Assembly: GCF_001907695.1 (NCBI RefSeq)
Contig: NZ_KV880637.1
Coordinates: forward strand, 1,612,001-1,676,000
Length of the DNA: 64,000 nucleotides
From: Thalassospira sp. TSL5-1
GTDB taxonomy: Bacteria; Pseudomonadota; Alphaproteobacteria; Rhodospirillales; Thalassospiraceae
Direction: 5' to 3'
In this document: positions 1 to 9,015 of the stretch, piece by piece
Layout: each line of letters starts with the position of its first letter
Numbering within the stretch: the first letter of the stretch is position 1
The notes under the pieces: generated by a model
The model's database searches: none
Told to the model about the DNA's origin: nothing
What the model saw: only the letters and a program-made list of their open reading frames with translations
Translations under genes and position numbers: made by a program

Positions 1-1
1 G

Positions 2-982
2 CGGCAGGGTTTGGGAAGTTTTCCCGAAAATTTGTGGAATGAATTTCGCTGGCCCGATGACGATGCCGCCTTGCAAACCATACTTGGCATCGACGAAAAA
101 AAGGCGTTGCTGCCCACTGGCAAAAAGAAAATCGATTTGGCAAATATGCTAAAGAACGCCATTTCAAAAGAAGCAGTTTACGATTCCTGCCGCCGTCAGG
201 CCATTCTGGAAATTCGCGATACGCAGCGCGAAATTATCGGTCATGAATTATATTGTTCGCTGGATTTTCTGCGCCACAATCACTTGTCGAGCTTTCAGCT
301 TGAGGGGCCAGGTGAAATTGAAATCCTGTCGCGGGTGCTTGACGAAAAGGTGATGGCCTTAACCGAGCAATTGGCCCCGCGTATTTTGCCTGATGTGCTT
401 CATTTAAACATCCAGGTGCAAACCATCTTTTCCGATGCGTTTACCAGTTTCCTTGATAGTGGTGATAGCCGTTTTGCCCGTAATCTTGCCATCGAGGTAT
501 CGCTGGAAAATGCTATAGCCGACTGGTGGGAATTTGAAGATGCCTGCAAATTGCTGCAATCGGCAGGCGTGCGCGTGGGCCTGGATCGGATCACGCTGCC
601 GGCACTTGAATTTTTATCGCCGCGTAAAATCAAGGTCGATTTTCTTAAGGTTATTTGGGATCAAAATATTATTGGTTCCAAACGCGCAACAGTTGCCCAG
701 CGTCTGCGGGAATTTGCCACCGTGCTTGGAAGCCGCAATATGATCTTGACGCGCTGCGACACCCGAACTGCCTTGCGGATGGGGCGCAGCCTTGGTGTGG
801 ATGCCTTTCAGGGCAGTTATGTCGATGCCCTGTTGGGGGCTTATCTGGCTGAGGAATGTAATTCTCCACACGCAGCAGGAAACGAGCGCCGCTGTGCCGT
901 TTGCCAGTGGGCCCCGCGCGAAACCGAAAGCAACGGGTGCAGTTTCCATTTCCGTGCGGGCAAAGTCCTGCCCCCCTTGTGA
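2..982 (+). CDS. Degenerate EAL-domain protein, 5' end cut by the window edge
   Basis: The frame is open to the left edge and the first candidate start is only a TTG at 11, so the N-terminus is probably missing. Counting from 11, the fold markers of a cyclic-di-GMP phosphodiesterase (EAL) domain appear in order: HEL at 78-80 in place of EAL, HLN at 131-133, IEVS at 161-164, LDRIT at 191-195 where active enzymes have DDFG, KVD at 208-210 and FQGSY at 266-270. The second metal-binding Asp of the DD pair is Arg, and the catalytic Glu that follows is missing. The protein is therefore most likely not an active phosphodiesterase but a c-di-GMP sensor or an adaptor (inference). A Cys-rich tail (CAVC, then a third Cys) follows the domain. 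It ends about 155 bp before the FMN riboswitch. Confidence 0.6.
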   Translation, partial: RQGLGSFPENLWNEFRWPDDDAALQTILGIDEKKALLPTGKKKIDLANMLKNAISKEAVYDSCRRQAILEIRDTQREIIGHELYCSLDFLRHNHLSSFQLEGPGEIEILSRVLDEKVMALTEQLAPRILPDVLHLNIQVQTIFSDAFTSFLDSGDSRFARNLAIEVSLENAIADWWEFEDACKLLQSAGVRVGLDRITLPALEFLSPRKIKVDFLKVIWDQNIIGSKRATVAQRLREFATVLGSRNMILTRCDTRTALRMGRSLGVDAFQGSYVDALLGAYLAEECNSPHAAGNERRCAVCQWAPRETESNGCSFHFRAGKVLPPL

Positions 983-1136
983 TGCCCTAAAATGGGGCTA
1001 AATATTTGGTTTCTTCCGTTTATATCCGGTCTGTCACAAGCAGTTGTTAAGGTTTGCGCTTGCCAAGCCCGGTTTGATTTTTTACTGTCGCGCTATCGGT
1101 CAAATGTTGGCCGGTATGTCGTTATTAAACGGCGCT

Positions 1137-1285
1137 TATTCTCAGGGCAGGGTGTAATTCCTGACCGGCGGTAACCCCAAAAGGGAAGCCCGCGAGCGCC
1201 TGGCGGTTCATCTGCCAGGGTCTAGCAGATCTGGTGTAAATCCAGAGCCGACGGTAATAGTCCGGATGGGAGAGGATAAAGCGTG
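1137..1285 (+). promoter_or_regulatory. FMN riboswitch (RFN element) upstream of ribB
   Basis: The conserved RFN blocks are present in order: TCAGGGCAGGGTG near 1142, CCTGACCGGCGGT near 1161, AAGCCCGCGAGCG near 1187, the variable CTGGC / GCCAG-type arm at 1200-1218, GATCTGGTG near 1228, CCAGAGCCGACGGT near 1242 and GTCCGGATGGGAGAGGAT near 1261. This aptamer binds FMN and normally represses riboflavin genes. It lies about 145 nt before ribB, so it controls that gene. In 983-1136 I see no gene. Between the aptamer and ribB there is a hairpin (1299-1316) that may be the expression platform. Confidence 0.95.
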
Positions 1286-1298
1286 ACAAAATGGGACG

Positions 1299-1325
1299 GG
1301 CGGAAATTTTTTCGCCTTATTGTTC
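1299..1325 (+). terminator. Possible expression-platform terminator of the FMN riboswitch
   Basis: A short stem GGCGGAA / TTTCGCC-type hairpin spans 1299-1316 and is followed by a T-rich stretch (TTATTGTTCTGTTTT). Its place just downstream of the RFN aptamer fits a conditional terminator, although the stem is short and contains a G-U pair. Confidence 0.4.
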
Positions 1326-1428
1326 TGTTTTGTCGGGTATCGACAAAGGACGGTACAGCTTTGTGCCGGGTCTTTGACCTTTCTTGCGTGCCCTGATTCG
1401 TAAGCCGCCATTATTATGGAGGACGGTT

Positions 1429-2097
1429 ATGAATCAGAGTGTTCATCAGGAACCCACATTGTCGCTGTTTGGCGATCCAATGGCCCGTATGGAACGTGCC
1501 ATTGCCGATTTGCAGGCGGGCAAAGGGGTTCTGGTTGTCGATGACGAAGATCGCGAAAATGAAGGCGATCTGATTTTTTCAGCACAGCATCTTACCAATG
1601 AACAGATGGCGATGATGATTCGCGACTGTTCCGGCATTGTGTGCCTGTGTTTGACGGATGCCCAGGCCACGGTGCTTGATTTGCCGCCAATGGTGGCAAA
1701 CAATACATCAAGCATGGGAACGGGCTTTACCGTATCGATCGAGGCCAGGGTTGGTGTGACCACCGGTGTTTCGGCTGCCGACCGTGTTACCACGGTCAAG
1801 GCTGCGACCGCTGACGGGGCAAAAGCCGATGATTTGGCCCGTCCGGGGCATATTTTCCCGCTGCGCGCCCGCGCCGGTGGTGTTCTGGAACGCCGGGGCC
1901 ATACCGAAGCCACGGTTGATTTGATGCGTCTTTCCGGCCTGAAACCGTCGGGTGTCCTGTGCGAAGTGACCAACCCGGATGGTACAATGGCGCGGTTGCC
2001 TGAACTGGTGGCTTATGCACAAAAGCACGATATGGTCGTGATCAGTATTGAAGATATTGCGGCCTATCGTCTTTCTATGCAGGAAGCAGCTGAATAG
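1429..2097 (+). CDS. ribB: 3,4-dihydroxy-2-butanone-4-phosphate synthase
   Basis: It converts ribulose 5-phosphate to 3,4-dihydroxy-2-butanone 4-phosphate and formate, supplying the four-carbon unit of riboflavin. The 222-residue protein has the acidic metal/substrate loop [10 protein letters not shown] at about 38-47, the CSGI region at 67-70 and RGHTEA at 156-161. It is the single-domain form: there is no C-terminal GTP cyclohydrolase II domain, so this is RibB and not a RibBA fusion. The ATG at 1429 is preceded by GGAGG 5-6 nt upstream; the frame is open back to 1384 but the upstream residues are not family-like. It is controlled by the FMN riboswitch and ends in a hairpin terminator at 2128. 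Confidence 0.96.
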   Translation: MNQSVHQEPTLSLFGDPMARMERAIADLQAGKGVLVVDDEDRENEGDLIFSAQHLTNEQMAMMIRDCSGIVCLCLTDAQATVLDLPPMVANNTSSMGTGFTVSIEARVGVTTGVSAADRVTTVKAATADGAKADDLARPGHIFPLRARAGGVLERRGHTEATVDLMRLSGLKPSGVLCEVTNPDGTMARLPELVAYAQKHDMVVISIEDIAAYRLSMQEAAE

Positions 2098-2127
2098 GCT
2101 TTATACGCCAGGCCAATATGATGATTG

Positions 2128-2160
2128 AAAAAGGGACGGCGTTTATGCTGTCCCTTTTTG
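2128..2160. terminator. Bidirectional intrinsic terminator between ribB and xthA
   Basis: Stem AAAAAGGGACGGC / GCTGTCCCTTTTT (one G-U pair) with a 6-nt loop, A-run on one side and T-run on the other. It sits between the convergent ribB and xthA and can serve both. Confidence 0.85.
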
Positions 2161-2186
2161 TGGTTCATGCCAGATATTAGTCGCGA

Positions 2187-2966
2187 TCAATCGTCGATCA
2201 TGCACCAGACAGGGGTGTGGTCTGATGCCTTTTCCTTGCCGCGCGGTTCGCGGTCGATGTCGGATGCGCTTAATCTGTCTGCTGCTGCCGGCGTTAGCAA
2301 TAAATGGTCAATGCGCAGGCCATTATCCTTGTTCCAGGCACCGGCGCGATAATCCCACCAGCTATATTGATGGCCGCTGGCATTGAAAGTGCGGAAGGCA
2401 TCAGTATAACCCATATTCATCATGGTACGCAGGCGCTTGCGTTCCTGGGTGGAGCACAGGACCTTTTCGTGCAGCTTTTCCGGGTCGTAAACATCGGAAT
2501 CATCGGGCGCGATGTTATAATCGCCGCCCATCACGGCAGCTTCACCGCTGGCAAAAATGTCGTCAAAGCGGGTAATCAACCGGTCGAGGAAATTTAGTTT
2601 ATAGGCAAATTTTTCGGACCCGACTTCGGTGCCCATCGGCACATAGATGGAGGCAACCCGAACCGGGTTTTCACCGGAAATGACGGCTTCTATATATCGT
2701 GCCTGGTCATCTTCATCATTGCCGGGAAGGCCACGCTGCACATCCTCGATCGGGAATTTCGATAGAATGGCAACACCGTTATAGGTTTTTTGCCCGTGGA
2801 CCGCGATGTTATAGCCCAGATCCTCGATTTCCATTGCTGGGAAACCGTCATCCACGGTTTTGGTTTCCTGTAGCAAAACAACATCGGGTGCTGCGGCTTC
2901 CAGCCATTCGAGGATATTGGGCAGGCGTGCCTTGATCGAGTTGACGTTCCAGGTGGCGATTTTCAT
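2187..2966 (-). CDS. xthA: Exodeoxyribonuclease III
   Basis: An apurinic/apyrimidinic endonuclease and 3'-5' exonuclease of base-excision repair. The 259-residue protein starts MKIATWNVNSIKARL, has the metal-binding Glu in QETK (residue 34), the GGDYNIAP motif with the catalytic Asp and Asn near 150, and the C-terminal SDHTPV motif with the catalytic Asp-His pair. Length and order fit bacterial ExoIII. It lies 95 bp downstream of the ErpA-like gene on the same strand, an arrangement common in Alphaproteobacteria. Confidence 0.95.
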   Translation of the reverse strand: MKIATWNVNSIKARLPNILEWLEAAAPDVVLLQETKTVDDGFPAMEIEDLGYNIAVHGQKTYNGVAILSKFPIEDVQRGLPGNDEDDQARYIEAVISGENPVRVASIYVPMGTEVGSEKFAYKLNFLDRLITRFDDIFASGEAAVMGGDYNIAPDDSDVYDPEKLHEKVLCSTQERKRLRTMMNMGYTDAFRTFNASGHQYSWWDYRAGAWNKDNGLRIDHLLLTPAAADRLSASDIDREPRGKEKASDHTPVWCMIDD

Positions 2967-3061
2967 TGGGTCCTCGAATTTGCCTAAACAGTGCCGAAAA
3001 AGAAAACGGGACCTGCGATACCACAGGTCCCGAAAATATTTAACGCTTTAACAGCGGCCGA

Positions 3062-3403
3062 TCAAATCGAGAAACTTGATCCGCAGCCACACGAGGACGA
3101 CGCATTGGGGTTATTCACCCGGAATGCAGCGCCCACCAGTTCACGGACAAAGTCGATTTCGGCACCGCCCAACAGGTCAAGCGACACTTCGTCGACAACC
3201 ATTTTGGCACCGTGATTTTCAAAGACATGGTCGTCGCTGCCGTTTTTGTCATCCAGCGAGAATTCATACTGAAAACCGCTGCAACCACCGCCTGAAACCT
3301 GAAGGCGCAGCATAAGGTCGCTGTTGCCTTCATTTTTGATCAGTTCCTGAATCCGCGTTGCGGCACTTTCTGTCATCTGTACTTGCCGGGATGCTTCCGC
3401 CAT
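3062..3403 (-). CDS. erpA: A-type iron-sulfur carrier (ErpA/IscA family)
   Basis: A small carrier that binds a nascent Fe-S cluster and hands it to target enzymes. The 113-residue protein has the family's three cysteines: one in GGGCSGFQYEF near residue 41 and two in the C-terminal SCGCG. Family members also act as iron donors. Its place next to xthA and opposite argS is the usual alphaproteobacterial site of the ErpA-like paralogue, so I use erpA rather than iscA; the sequence alone does not separate the two with certainty. The intergenic stretch 3404-3647 that follows shows no gene, only a GGCTGCC / GGCAGCC hairpin at 3535-3556. Confidence 0.85.
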   Translation of the reverse strand: MAEASRQVQMTESAATRIQELIKNEGNSDLMLRLQVSGGGCSGFQYEFSLDDKNGSDDHVFENHGAKMVVDEVSLDLLGGAEIDFVRELVGAAFRVNNPNASSSCGCGSSFSI

Positions 3404-3647
3404 TTACATGCTCCTTGACGCTCAACCCAACGAAGGGGAATTTTCATTCTGAACATGATTTTACCATATTCAGACATATGTGTTTAAGCTGTATTTAGCG
3501 CGTCTGTGCCAAATGTCAAAACACAGGATCGGCAAGGCTGCCATGTTGTTGGCAGCCGCTGCTTGCGTTTTGCGATGAAATGGCTCAAAACACCGGCAGA
3601 CTGTTGGCCTTTGGTCACAACTCACAACCGCAAAAGTCTTTAATGTC

Positions 3648-5399
3648 ATGAATGTTTTCAGCCAGTTGAAAAGCGATATCGAAGGGCAAATTGCCGCCCT
3701 TCAAACCGAGGGCGTCCTGAGTGGCGAAATTGATACCGCACGTATCACGGTCGAACCGCCGCGCGACCCGTCGCACGGGGATGCCGCAACCAATGCCGCC
3801 ATGCTGCTGGCGAAGCCTGCGGGGATGAAGCCGCGCGATCTGGCCGAAAAGCTGGCCGAAAAATTGCGCACCGTTCCCGGTATTGCCGCTGTTGAAATTG
3901 CCGGTCCCGGTTTTATCAATTTGCGTATGGCAAATGATTTTTGGCTCTCGCAAATTACCGAGGTTCTGAATGTCGGCACGGCCTATGGCAACAGCGACCT
4001 GGGGCAGGGCGAACGTGTAAACGTCGAATATGTTTCTGCCAATCCGACGGGGCCAATGCATGTTGGTCACTGCCGTGGGGCCGTTGTTGGTGATGTTTTG
4101 GCAAACCTGCTGGCAAAGGCAGGGTACGACGTTACCAAGGAATATTATGTCAATGATGCCGGTGCCCAGGTTGATGTTTTGGCCCGCTCCCTGCATTTGC
4201 GCTATCGCGAGGCATTGGGCCAGGATATTGGTAAAATTCCAGCTGGCCTGTATCCTGGCGACTATCTGGTGGCGCCGGGCAAGAAACTTGCCGCGCGTGA
4301 CGGGGATAAATGGCTTGATCAGCCGGAAGATGCTTGGCTACAGGAATTCAGGGGCTTCGCCATTTCTGAAATGATGGGGCTGATCCGCGAAGATCTGGCC
4401 CAGCTTGGTGTCGAGCATGACGTGTTCACATCTGAAGCCGCTTTGGTTGCTGCGGGCAAGGTTCAGTCTGCCTTTGATTATCTGGAAGGTAAGGGCGATA
4501 TTTATGTCGGTGTGCTCGAGCCGCCAAAAGGCAAAACGCCTGATGACTGGGAACCGCGTCCGCAAACCCTGTTTCGTTCAACCGATTTTGGCGACGATGT
4601 TGACCGTCCGCTGAAAAAGTCAGACGGAAGCTGGACTTATTTTGCCTCTGACATTGCCTGCCATTTCGATAAATATGAACGTGGTTTTGCGACCATGATT
4701 GATATTTTTGGTGCCGATCACGGCGGATATGTCAAACGCATGAAGGCCGCCACCAAGGCCATCACCAATGGCAAAGGCGAACTTGATGTCAAACTTTGCC
4801 AGTTGGTGAACCTTTTTGACAACGGCGAACCGGTTAAGATGTCAAAACGTTCCGGCACGTTTGTCACCCTGAAAGAGGTGGTTGAAACGGTTGGCAAGGA
4901 TGTTGTCCGTTTCATCATGCTGACGCGCAAAAATGATGCGACGCTGGATTTTGATTTTGCCAAAGTGACAGAGCAGTCAAAAGACAACCCGGTCTTTTAT
5001 GTGCAATATGCTCATGCCCGGATCAGCTCGGTATTCCGTCAGGCGCGCGAAGCCTTTACCAATGTCAATTTTTCCGATGCAGCCCTGGCTGGATGTGATC
5101 TTTCGGTGCTGAATTCGGAAGAAGAAATGCGCTTGGTGCGTCGCGTTGCCGAATGGCCGCGTATCATCGAGCAGGCAGCAACCGCGCATGAACCGCATCG
5201 TATTGCCTTTTTCCTTGGCGAAGTGGCAGCAGATTTCCATTCCCTGTGGAACCGGGGCCGCGATAACACCGAACTGCGTTTTATCAAGGCTGATGACCTT
5301 GCCGCAACCCAGGCCCGGCTGGCGATGATTCGTGCGGTCGCCCTGGTGATTGCATCGGGTCTGGCCGTTGTTGGTGTTAGCCCGCTCGAGGAGATGTAA
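3648..5399 (+). CDS. argS: Arginyl-tRNA synthetase
   Basis: It charges tRNA-Arg with arginine. The 583-residue class I synthetase has an N-terminal Add-1 domain (roughly 1-110), the HIGH-type motif as HVGH at 138-141 inside [14 protein letters not shown], a KMSKR loop in [12 protein letters not shown] near 395, and a C-terminal DALR anticodon-binding domain from about 465. The ATG at 3648 gives the standard N-terminus; no strong ribosome-binding site is visible. In many Alphaproteobacteria dgt (dGTPase) stands directly upstream, but here there is none. The SPOR-domain gene follows after 2 nt, so they are probably co-transcribed. Confidence 0.97.
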   Translation: MNVFSQLKSDIEGQIAALQTEGVLSGEIDTARITVEPPRDPSHGDAATNAAMLLAKPAGMKPRDLAEKLAEKLRTVPGIAAVEIAGPGFINLRMANDFWLSQITEVLNVGTAYGNSDLGQGERVNVEYVSANPTGPMHVGHCRGAVVGDVLANLLAKAGYDVTKEYYVNDAGAQVDVLARSLHLRYREALGQDIGKIPAGLYPGDYLVAPGKKLAARDGDKWLDQPEDAWLQEFRGFAISEMMGLIREDLAQLGVEHDVFTSEAALVAAGKVQSAFDYLEGKGDIYVGVLEPPKGKTPDDWEPRPQTLFRSTDFGDDVDRPLKKSDGSWTYFASDIACHFDKYERGFATMIDIFGADHGGYVKRMKAATKAITNGKGELDVKLCQLVNLFDNGEPVKMSKRSGTFVTLKEVVETVGKDVVRFIMLTRKNDATLDFDFAKVTEQSKDNPVFYVQYAHARISSVFRQAREAFTNVNFSDAALAGCDLSVLNSEEEMRLVRRVAEWPRIIEQAATAHEPHRIAFFLGEVAADFHSLWNRGRDNTELRFIKADDLAATQARLAMIRAVALVIASGLAVVGVSPLEEM

Positions 5400-5401
5400 G
5401 C

Positions 5402-6253
5402 ATGTCCGGGGATCACAGCCGCGGATTATACGCCGAAAACCGCCGCACACCGCCGGGAACACCGGGCGGGAGTGGATGGAAACGGGGTGCCGCGACTGTG
5501 ATCCTGGGTATTGCCGTTATTGGGGGTGGTATTGGTTTTGGGGCCTGGTGGTTTTATGGTCATGGCCAGCATGTCATGCAGGAAGGCGACCTTCCTGTCC
5601 TGATGCCGGAAGGCGGACCGGTCAAGGTTCGGCCAGACAATCCTGGCGGCATGGAAGTGCCCCATCGTGATACCACCATTTATCAGGAACTTGATGATAG
5701 CGGCGGGGATGTTGCCGTTGTCATTGAACCCATTCCCGATATGCCACGGGCACCCGAGGCATCCGAACTGGGGCCGCCACCTGATGCGCGCAAAATTGTT
5801 GGTGGTGAAATGGACATTTCCGCTGGCACGGATATGAATGGCCCTGAAAGTGGGGAACCGGCAACGGACCCGCAAAAACAGGCCGCCACGACGCCGGTAA
5901 AGCCAACGGTTCCTGTAACGTCCAACCCGCAAACTTCAACAGGCACGCCGGGTGTAAAAGCAGATGGTGCTGGCGTTCCGGCTACGGTTGATGCTGGATC
6001 TGAAGGGGAATTTCGTATCCAGATGGCTTCCTTTCGCGAGCAGGGGCAAGCCAGTGTGGCATGGAATAAAATATCTTCCGAGAACAAAGATTTACTGAGT
6101 AATCTTAAGATGTTTGTCCAGAAAGTCGATTTGGGCGACAAAGGTATTTTCTATCGGTTGCAGGCGGGGCCACTGGATGGTCGGGCGGCAGCCGATAAAA
6201 TCTGTTCTGAACTGAAACAACGTAATGTGGGGTGCCTCAGTGTCCGGCCTTGA
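5402..6253 (+). CDS. SPOR-domain inner-membrane protein
   Basis: The 283-residue protein has a short cytoplasmic N-terminus, one membrane segment at about 31-52 (GAATVILGIAVIGGGIGFGA), a long Pro/Thr/Gly-rich periplasmic linker (about 60-200) and a C-terminal SPOR domain from about 204 (EFRIQMASF ... YRLQAGPLDGRAAADKIC ... RNVGCLSV). SPOR domains bind denuded peptidoglycan glycan strands, usually at the division septum, so a role in septal wall metabolism is likely (family knowledge). It stands between argS and nagZ, the last of which also acts on peptidoglycan sugars. Its end overlaps nagZ. Confidence 0.85.
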   Translation: MSGDHSRGLYAENRRTPPGTPGGSGWKRGAATVILGIAVIGGGIGFGAWWFYGHGQHVMQEGDLPVLMPEGGPVKVRPDNPGGMEVPHRDTTIYQELDDSGGDVAVVIEPIPDMPRAPEASELGPPPDARKIVGGEMDISAGTDMNGPESGEPATDPQKQAATTPVKPTVPVTSNPQTSTGTPGVKADGAGVPATVDAGSEGEFRIQMASFREQGQASVAWNKISSENKDLLSNLKMFVQKVDLGDKGIFYRLQAGPLDGRAAADKICSELKQRNVGCLSVRP

Positions 6254-7313
6254 GTTAAAGCGACCCAAAGCCTGTATCCTTGGACTTGAAGGAACGGCAT
6301 TAAGTAATTGGGAAAAAGGTTTTTTTCGCGAGGCAGATCCGTATGGTTTCATCCTATTCGCGCGCAATGTGGTCGACCCTGACCAGCTGAAACGGCTGAC
6401 CATGGAATTGCGCGACATGACCGGGCGCAGCAATTTGCCCATTCTGGTCGATCAGGAGGGCGGGCGTGTTGCGCGGTTAAAGCCGCCGCATTGGCGCAAA
6501 ATGCCCGCTGCGGGCGTATTTGGACAGTTATATGAGCAACGGCCCGAAGATGCCCGCGAGGCGGCCTATCTGAATGCGCGCCTGCTGGCTGCCGATCTGG
6601 TGGATGTTGGCATTTCGGTTGTTTGCGCCCCTGTGCTGGATCTTTATTTCCCGGGCATGAGCGATGTTGTCGGCGATCGTTCCTATGGCAGCGAAGTTGC
6701 CAATGTTGTCGCCCTTGCCAGTGCCGTTTCCGCGGGTTTGCTTGATGGCGGGATTATTCCCGTGATCAAGCATATTCCGGGCCACGGGCGTGCCGCCGTT
6801 GATAGCCACAAGGATTTGCCGGTGGTGACGGCTTCTAAAAGCAGCCTTTCGGTCAATGATTTTGAACCGTTCCGCCAGATGAAGGATATTTTGGCGGGAA
6901 TGTCGGCACATATTCTGTTTACTGCGATTGATGATCAGCGTCCTGCAACGGTGTCACCAACGGTGATTCGGGATGTTATTCGCGGCGATATTGGCTTTGA
7001 AAACCTGCTGATCAGCGATGATTTGTCGATGGAGGCCCTTGGAGGGTCCATTGCCAGCCGGACGCATGAATGCCTGGCCGCAGGATGTGATATTGCGCTT
7101 CATTGCAATGGCAAACGCACGGAACTGGAACAGATTGTTTCCATGTCGCCCGCACTTGATGGTGTGGCTCTGGAACGTGCATTGGCTGTGACCAACCGTA
7201 TATCTTCACTGAAAGGGGACGTGCCCGCCCGCCCGGTATTGGCGGACTGGAATGCGCGTCTTGCTCAGTTGCTTGCCCCTGTCTGGGCCCCGGCACAAGG
7301 AGAAGGTGCTTGA
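6225..7313 (+). CDS. nagZ: Beta-N-acetylhexosaminidase, glycoside hydrolase family 3
   Basis: A cytoplasmic enzyme that removes N-acetylglucosamine from anhydro-muropeptides in cell-wall recycling. The 362-residue protein has LVDQEGGRVARL at 74-85, the KHIPGHG loop with the catalytic His at 182-188, and the nucleophile region SDDLSMEAL near 265. It is single-domain, as NagZ should be. The ATG at 6225 overlaps the SPOR gene by 29 bp; an in-frame GTG at 6240 is an alternative start. The stop codon overlaps the start of the M50 protease gene. GlcNAc released here could also feed the amino-sugar kinase encoded at 35 kb (inference). Confidence 0.93.
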   Translation: MWGASVSGLELKRPKACILGLEGTALSNWEKGFFREADPYGFILFARNVVDPDQLKRLTMELRDMTGRSNLPILVDQEGGRVARLKPPHWRKMPAAGVFGQLYEQRPEDAREAAYLNARLLAADLVDVGISVVCAPVLDLYFPGMSDVVGDRSYGSEVANVVALASAVSAGLLDGGIIPVIKHIPGHGRAAVDSHKDLPVVTASKSSLSVNDFEPFRQMKDILAGMSAHILFTAIDDQRPATVSPTVIRDVIRGDIGFENLLISDDLSMEALGGSIASRTHECLAAGCDIALHCNGKRTELEQIVSMSPALDGVALERALAVTNRISSLKGDVPARPVLADWNARLAQLLAPVWAPAQGEGA

Positions 7314-7993
7314 ACCACGTCTTTGAAATGATTGTTTCGGCAACCACTTGGGTTTTGCCGGTGTTGTTTGCTGTGACATTTCACGAGGCTGCGCATGGTT
7401 TTGCTGCCAAGGCGTTTGGTGACGACACAGCCCAGCGTGCCGGGCGTCTGAGCCTTAATCCGATCCGCCATATTGACCCGGTGGGAACAATTGTTATTCC
7501 CGGTCTTTTGCTTTTGACAGGTGCGCCGTTTCTGTTTGGTTATGCCAAGCCTGTTCCGGTGGCCTTTCATCGACTGAGCCCGCAACGCCTGGGCATTATT
7601 GGTGTGGCCATTGCCGGACCGGCAATCAATATCGTTTTGGCGATTATTTCGATCATGCTGTTGGCCTGGCTGCCGTCGTTTTCGCCGGTTGTGAATGACT
7701 GGCTAGGCCGCACGTTGCAAAATTCGGTGGCACTCAATTGCGTCTTGGCCGTTTTCAACATGTTGCCCATTCCGCCTTTGGATGGCGGGCGCGTGTTAAC
7801 TGCCATTTCACCCGCCCCGATGGCCCGTGTCTTGATGCGGATGGAAAAAGCAGGCATGGTTCTTCTGATTGCGCTGGTATTTCTGTTGCCTTATGCCACC
7901 GCCCAATTTGGTATTGATTTGCCGATTTTTCAGTGGCTTGTCATCGAACCGGCTTCGGCGTTGATCAATTTTCTGGCCAATATCATTACCTGA
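7310..7993 (+). CDS. Site-2-protease-family (M50) intramembrane metalloprotease
   Basis: The 227-residue multi-spanning protein carries the zinc-binding HEAAH motif at 25-29 in the first membrane segment and the conserved NMLPIPPLDGGRV motif (Asn-Pro-Asp type, with the third metal ligand) at about 145-157. It lacks a PDZ domain, so it belongs to the small Rip/YwhC-like group rather than RseP. Substrates cannot be read from the sequence. The start is a TTG overlapping the nagZ stop (TTGA) with AAGGAGAAGG just upstream, which decides the start and indicates translational coupling. scpA follows after 38 bp. Confidence 0.88.
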   Translation: MNHVFEMIVSATTWVLPVLFAVTFHEAAHGFAAKAFGDDTAQRAGRLSLNPIRHIDPVGTIVIPGLLLLTGAPFLFGYAKPVPVAFHRLSPQRLGIIGVAIAGPAINIVLAIISIMLLAWLPSFSPVVNDWLGRTLQNSVALNCVLAVFNMLPIPPLDGGRVLTAISPAPMARVLMRMEKAGMVLLIALVFLLPYATAQFGIDLPIFQWLVIEPASALINFLANIIT

Positions 7994-8031
7994 TCATGCG
8001 ATCCATTTTATTGCCGTTACACGAGAGTTGA

Positions 8032-9015
8032 ATGGCCGAACCCGTTTCACCAGAAGCAAATATCAGTGACGAAGCTTTTGATGTTGCCCCCGTTGACGGG
8101 GGCAGTCTGGCGGATCGTCTTGTGCTGGATCTGGACGGTTTTGAAGGGCCGATCGACGTTCTGCTGGAACTGGCCCGAGATCAGAAGGTTGATATTATTC
8201 GTATATCGATCCTTGATCTGGCCGAACAGTTTTTACAATTTATCAGCCGCGCCCAGGAAATGCGCCTTGAACTGGCGGCGGATTATCTGGTCATGGCGGC
8301 ATGGCTGGCCTATCTGAAATCCCGTTTGCTGTTGCCCAAACAGGATGACGACGAGGAAGAACTGAGTGCTGAAGAAATGGCCGAACTTTTGGCCTTTCAG
8401 TTGCGCCGTCTCGAAGCGATGAAAGCCGCCGGGGCAAAGCTATTGGAAGGCCCCAATCTGGGCCGTGATTTTTTTGCCCGTGGCGCGCCCGAGGAAATGA
8501 AGATTACGACATCATCGGTTTACGATGCGTCGCTTTATGACCTTTTGAAAGCCTATGCCCAGATCATGCTGACCGCCGAGGCCAAAACCCTCGAAATCGA
8601 GGCATTTGACCTTTATGCGATGGATGATGCCATTCGCCGCCTGCGTGACCTGTTTGGACGGCGGATTGTACCGCAATGGACATTGTTGCTGCAATTTATG
8701 CCACGCGGCCTGGGAACGCCTTTAAAAGCACGTTCGGCCCTTGCGGCCCATTTTGTTGCCAGCCTTGAAATGTGCCGCGATGGCGAACTTGAGATTTCGC
8801 AGGAGAAGGTTTTTGGGCCAATCATGCTGCGATCACCGCAAAAAAGGCGGGATGCCGACGGGGGCCGGTATGAGGGTGACAGTGCTGACGACGAGAATAC
8901 GTTAACGGACGGGCAGGGCGGGCTGCCGGAAGATGTGATCGATGATGATCCATCCGGGGATTGGGACGAAGACGACGTAATTGAACGCAACGGGGACGAT
9001 GATGAGCGCGGATAG
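8032..9015 (+). CDS. scpA: Segregation and condensation protein A (kleisin)
   Basis: The kleisin subunit of the SMC-ScpAB chromosome-condensing complex. The 327-residue protein shows the family signature LDGFEGPIDVLLELARDQKVDI near 37-57, the AADYLVMAAWLAYLKSRLLLP helix near 83-103, and a C-terminal winged-helix part near 215-265. Compared with the usual 250-280 residues it has an extended N-terminus and an acidic, Asp-rich C-terminal tail of about 60 residues. It overlaps scpB by 14 bp, so the two are co-translated. Confidence 0.94.
   Translation: MAEPVSPEANISDEAFDVAPVDGGSLADRLVLDLDGFEGPIDVLLELARDQKVDIIRISILDLAEQFLQFISRAQEMRLELAADYLVMAAWLAYLKSRLLLPKQDDDEEELSAEEMAELLAFQLRRLEAMKAAGAKLLEGPNLGRDFFARGAPEEMKITTSSVYDASLYDLLKAYAQIMLTAEAKTLEIEAFDLYAMDDAIRRLRDLFGRRIVPQWTLLLQFMPRGLGTPLKARSALAAHFVASLEMCRDGELEISQEKVFGPIMLRSPQKRRDADGGRYEGDSADDENTLTDGQGGLPEDVIDDDPSGDWDEDDVIERNGDDDERG

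Noticed and set aside
1429-2097. RibBA fusion
   Set aside because: The protein ends after the DHBP synthase domain at 222 residues and a terminator follows; no GTP cyclohydrolase II domain is present.
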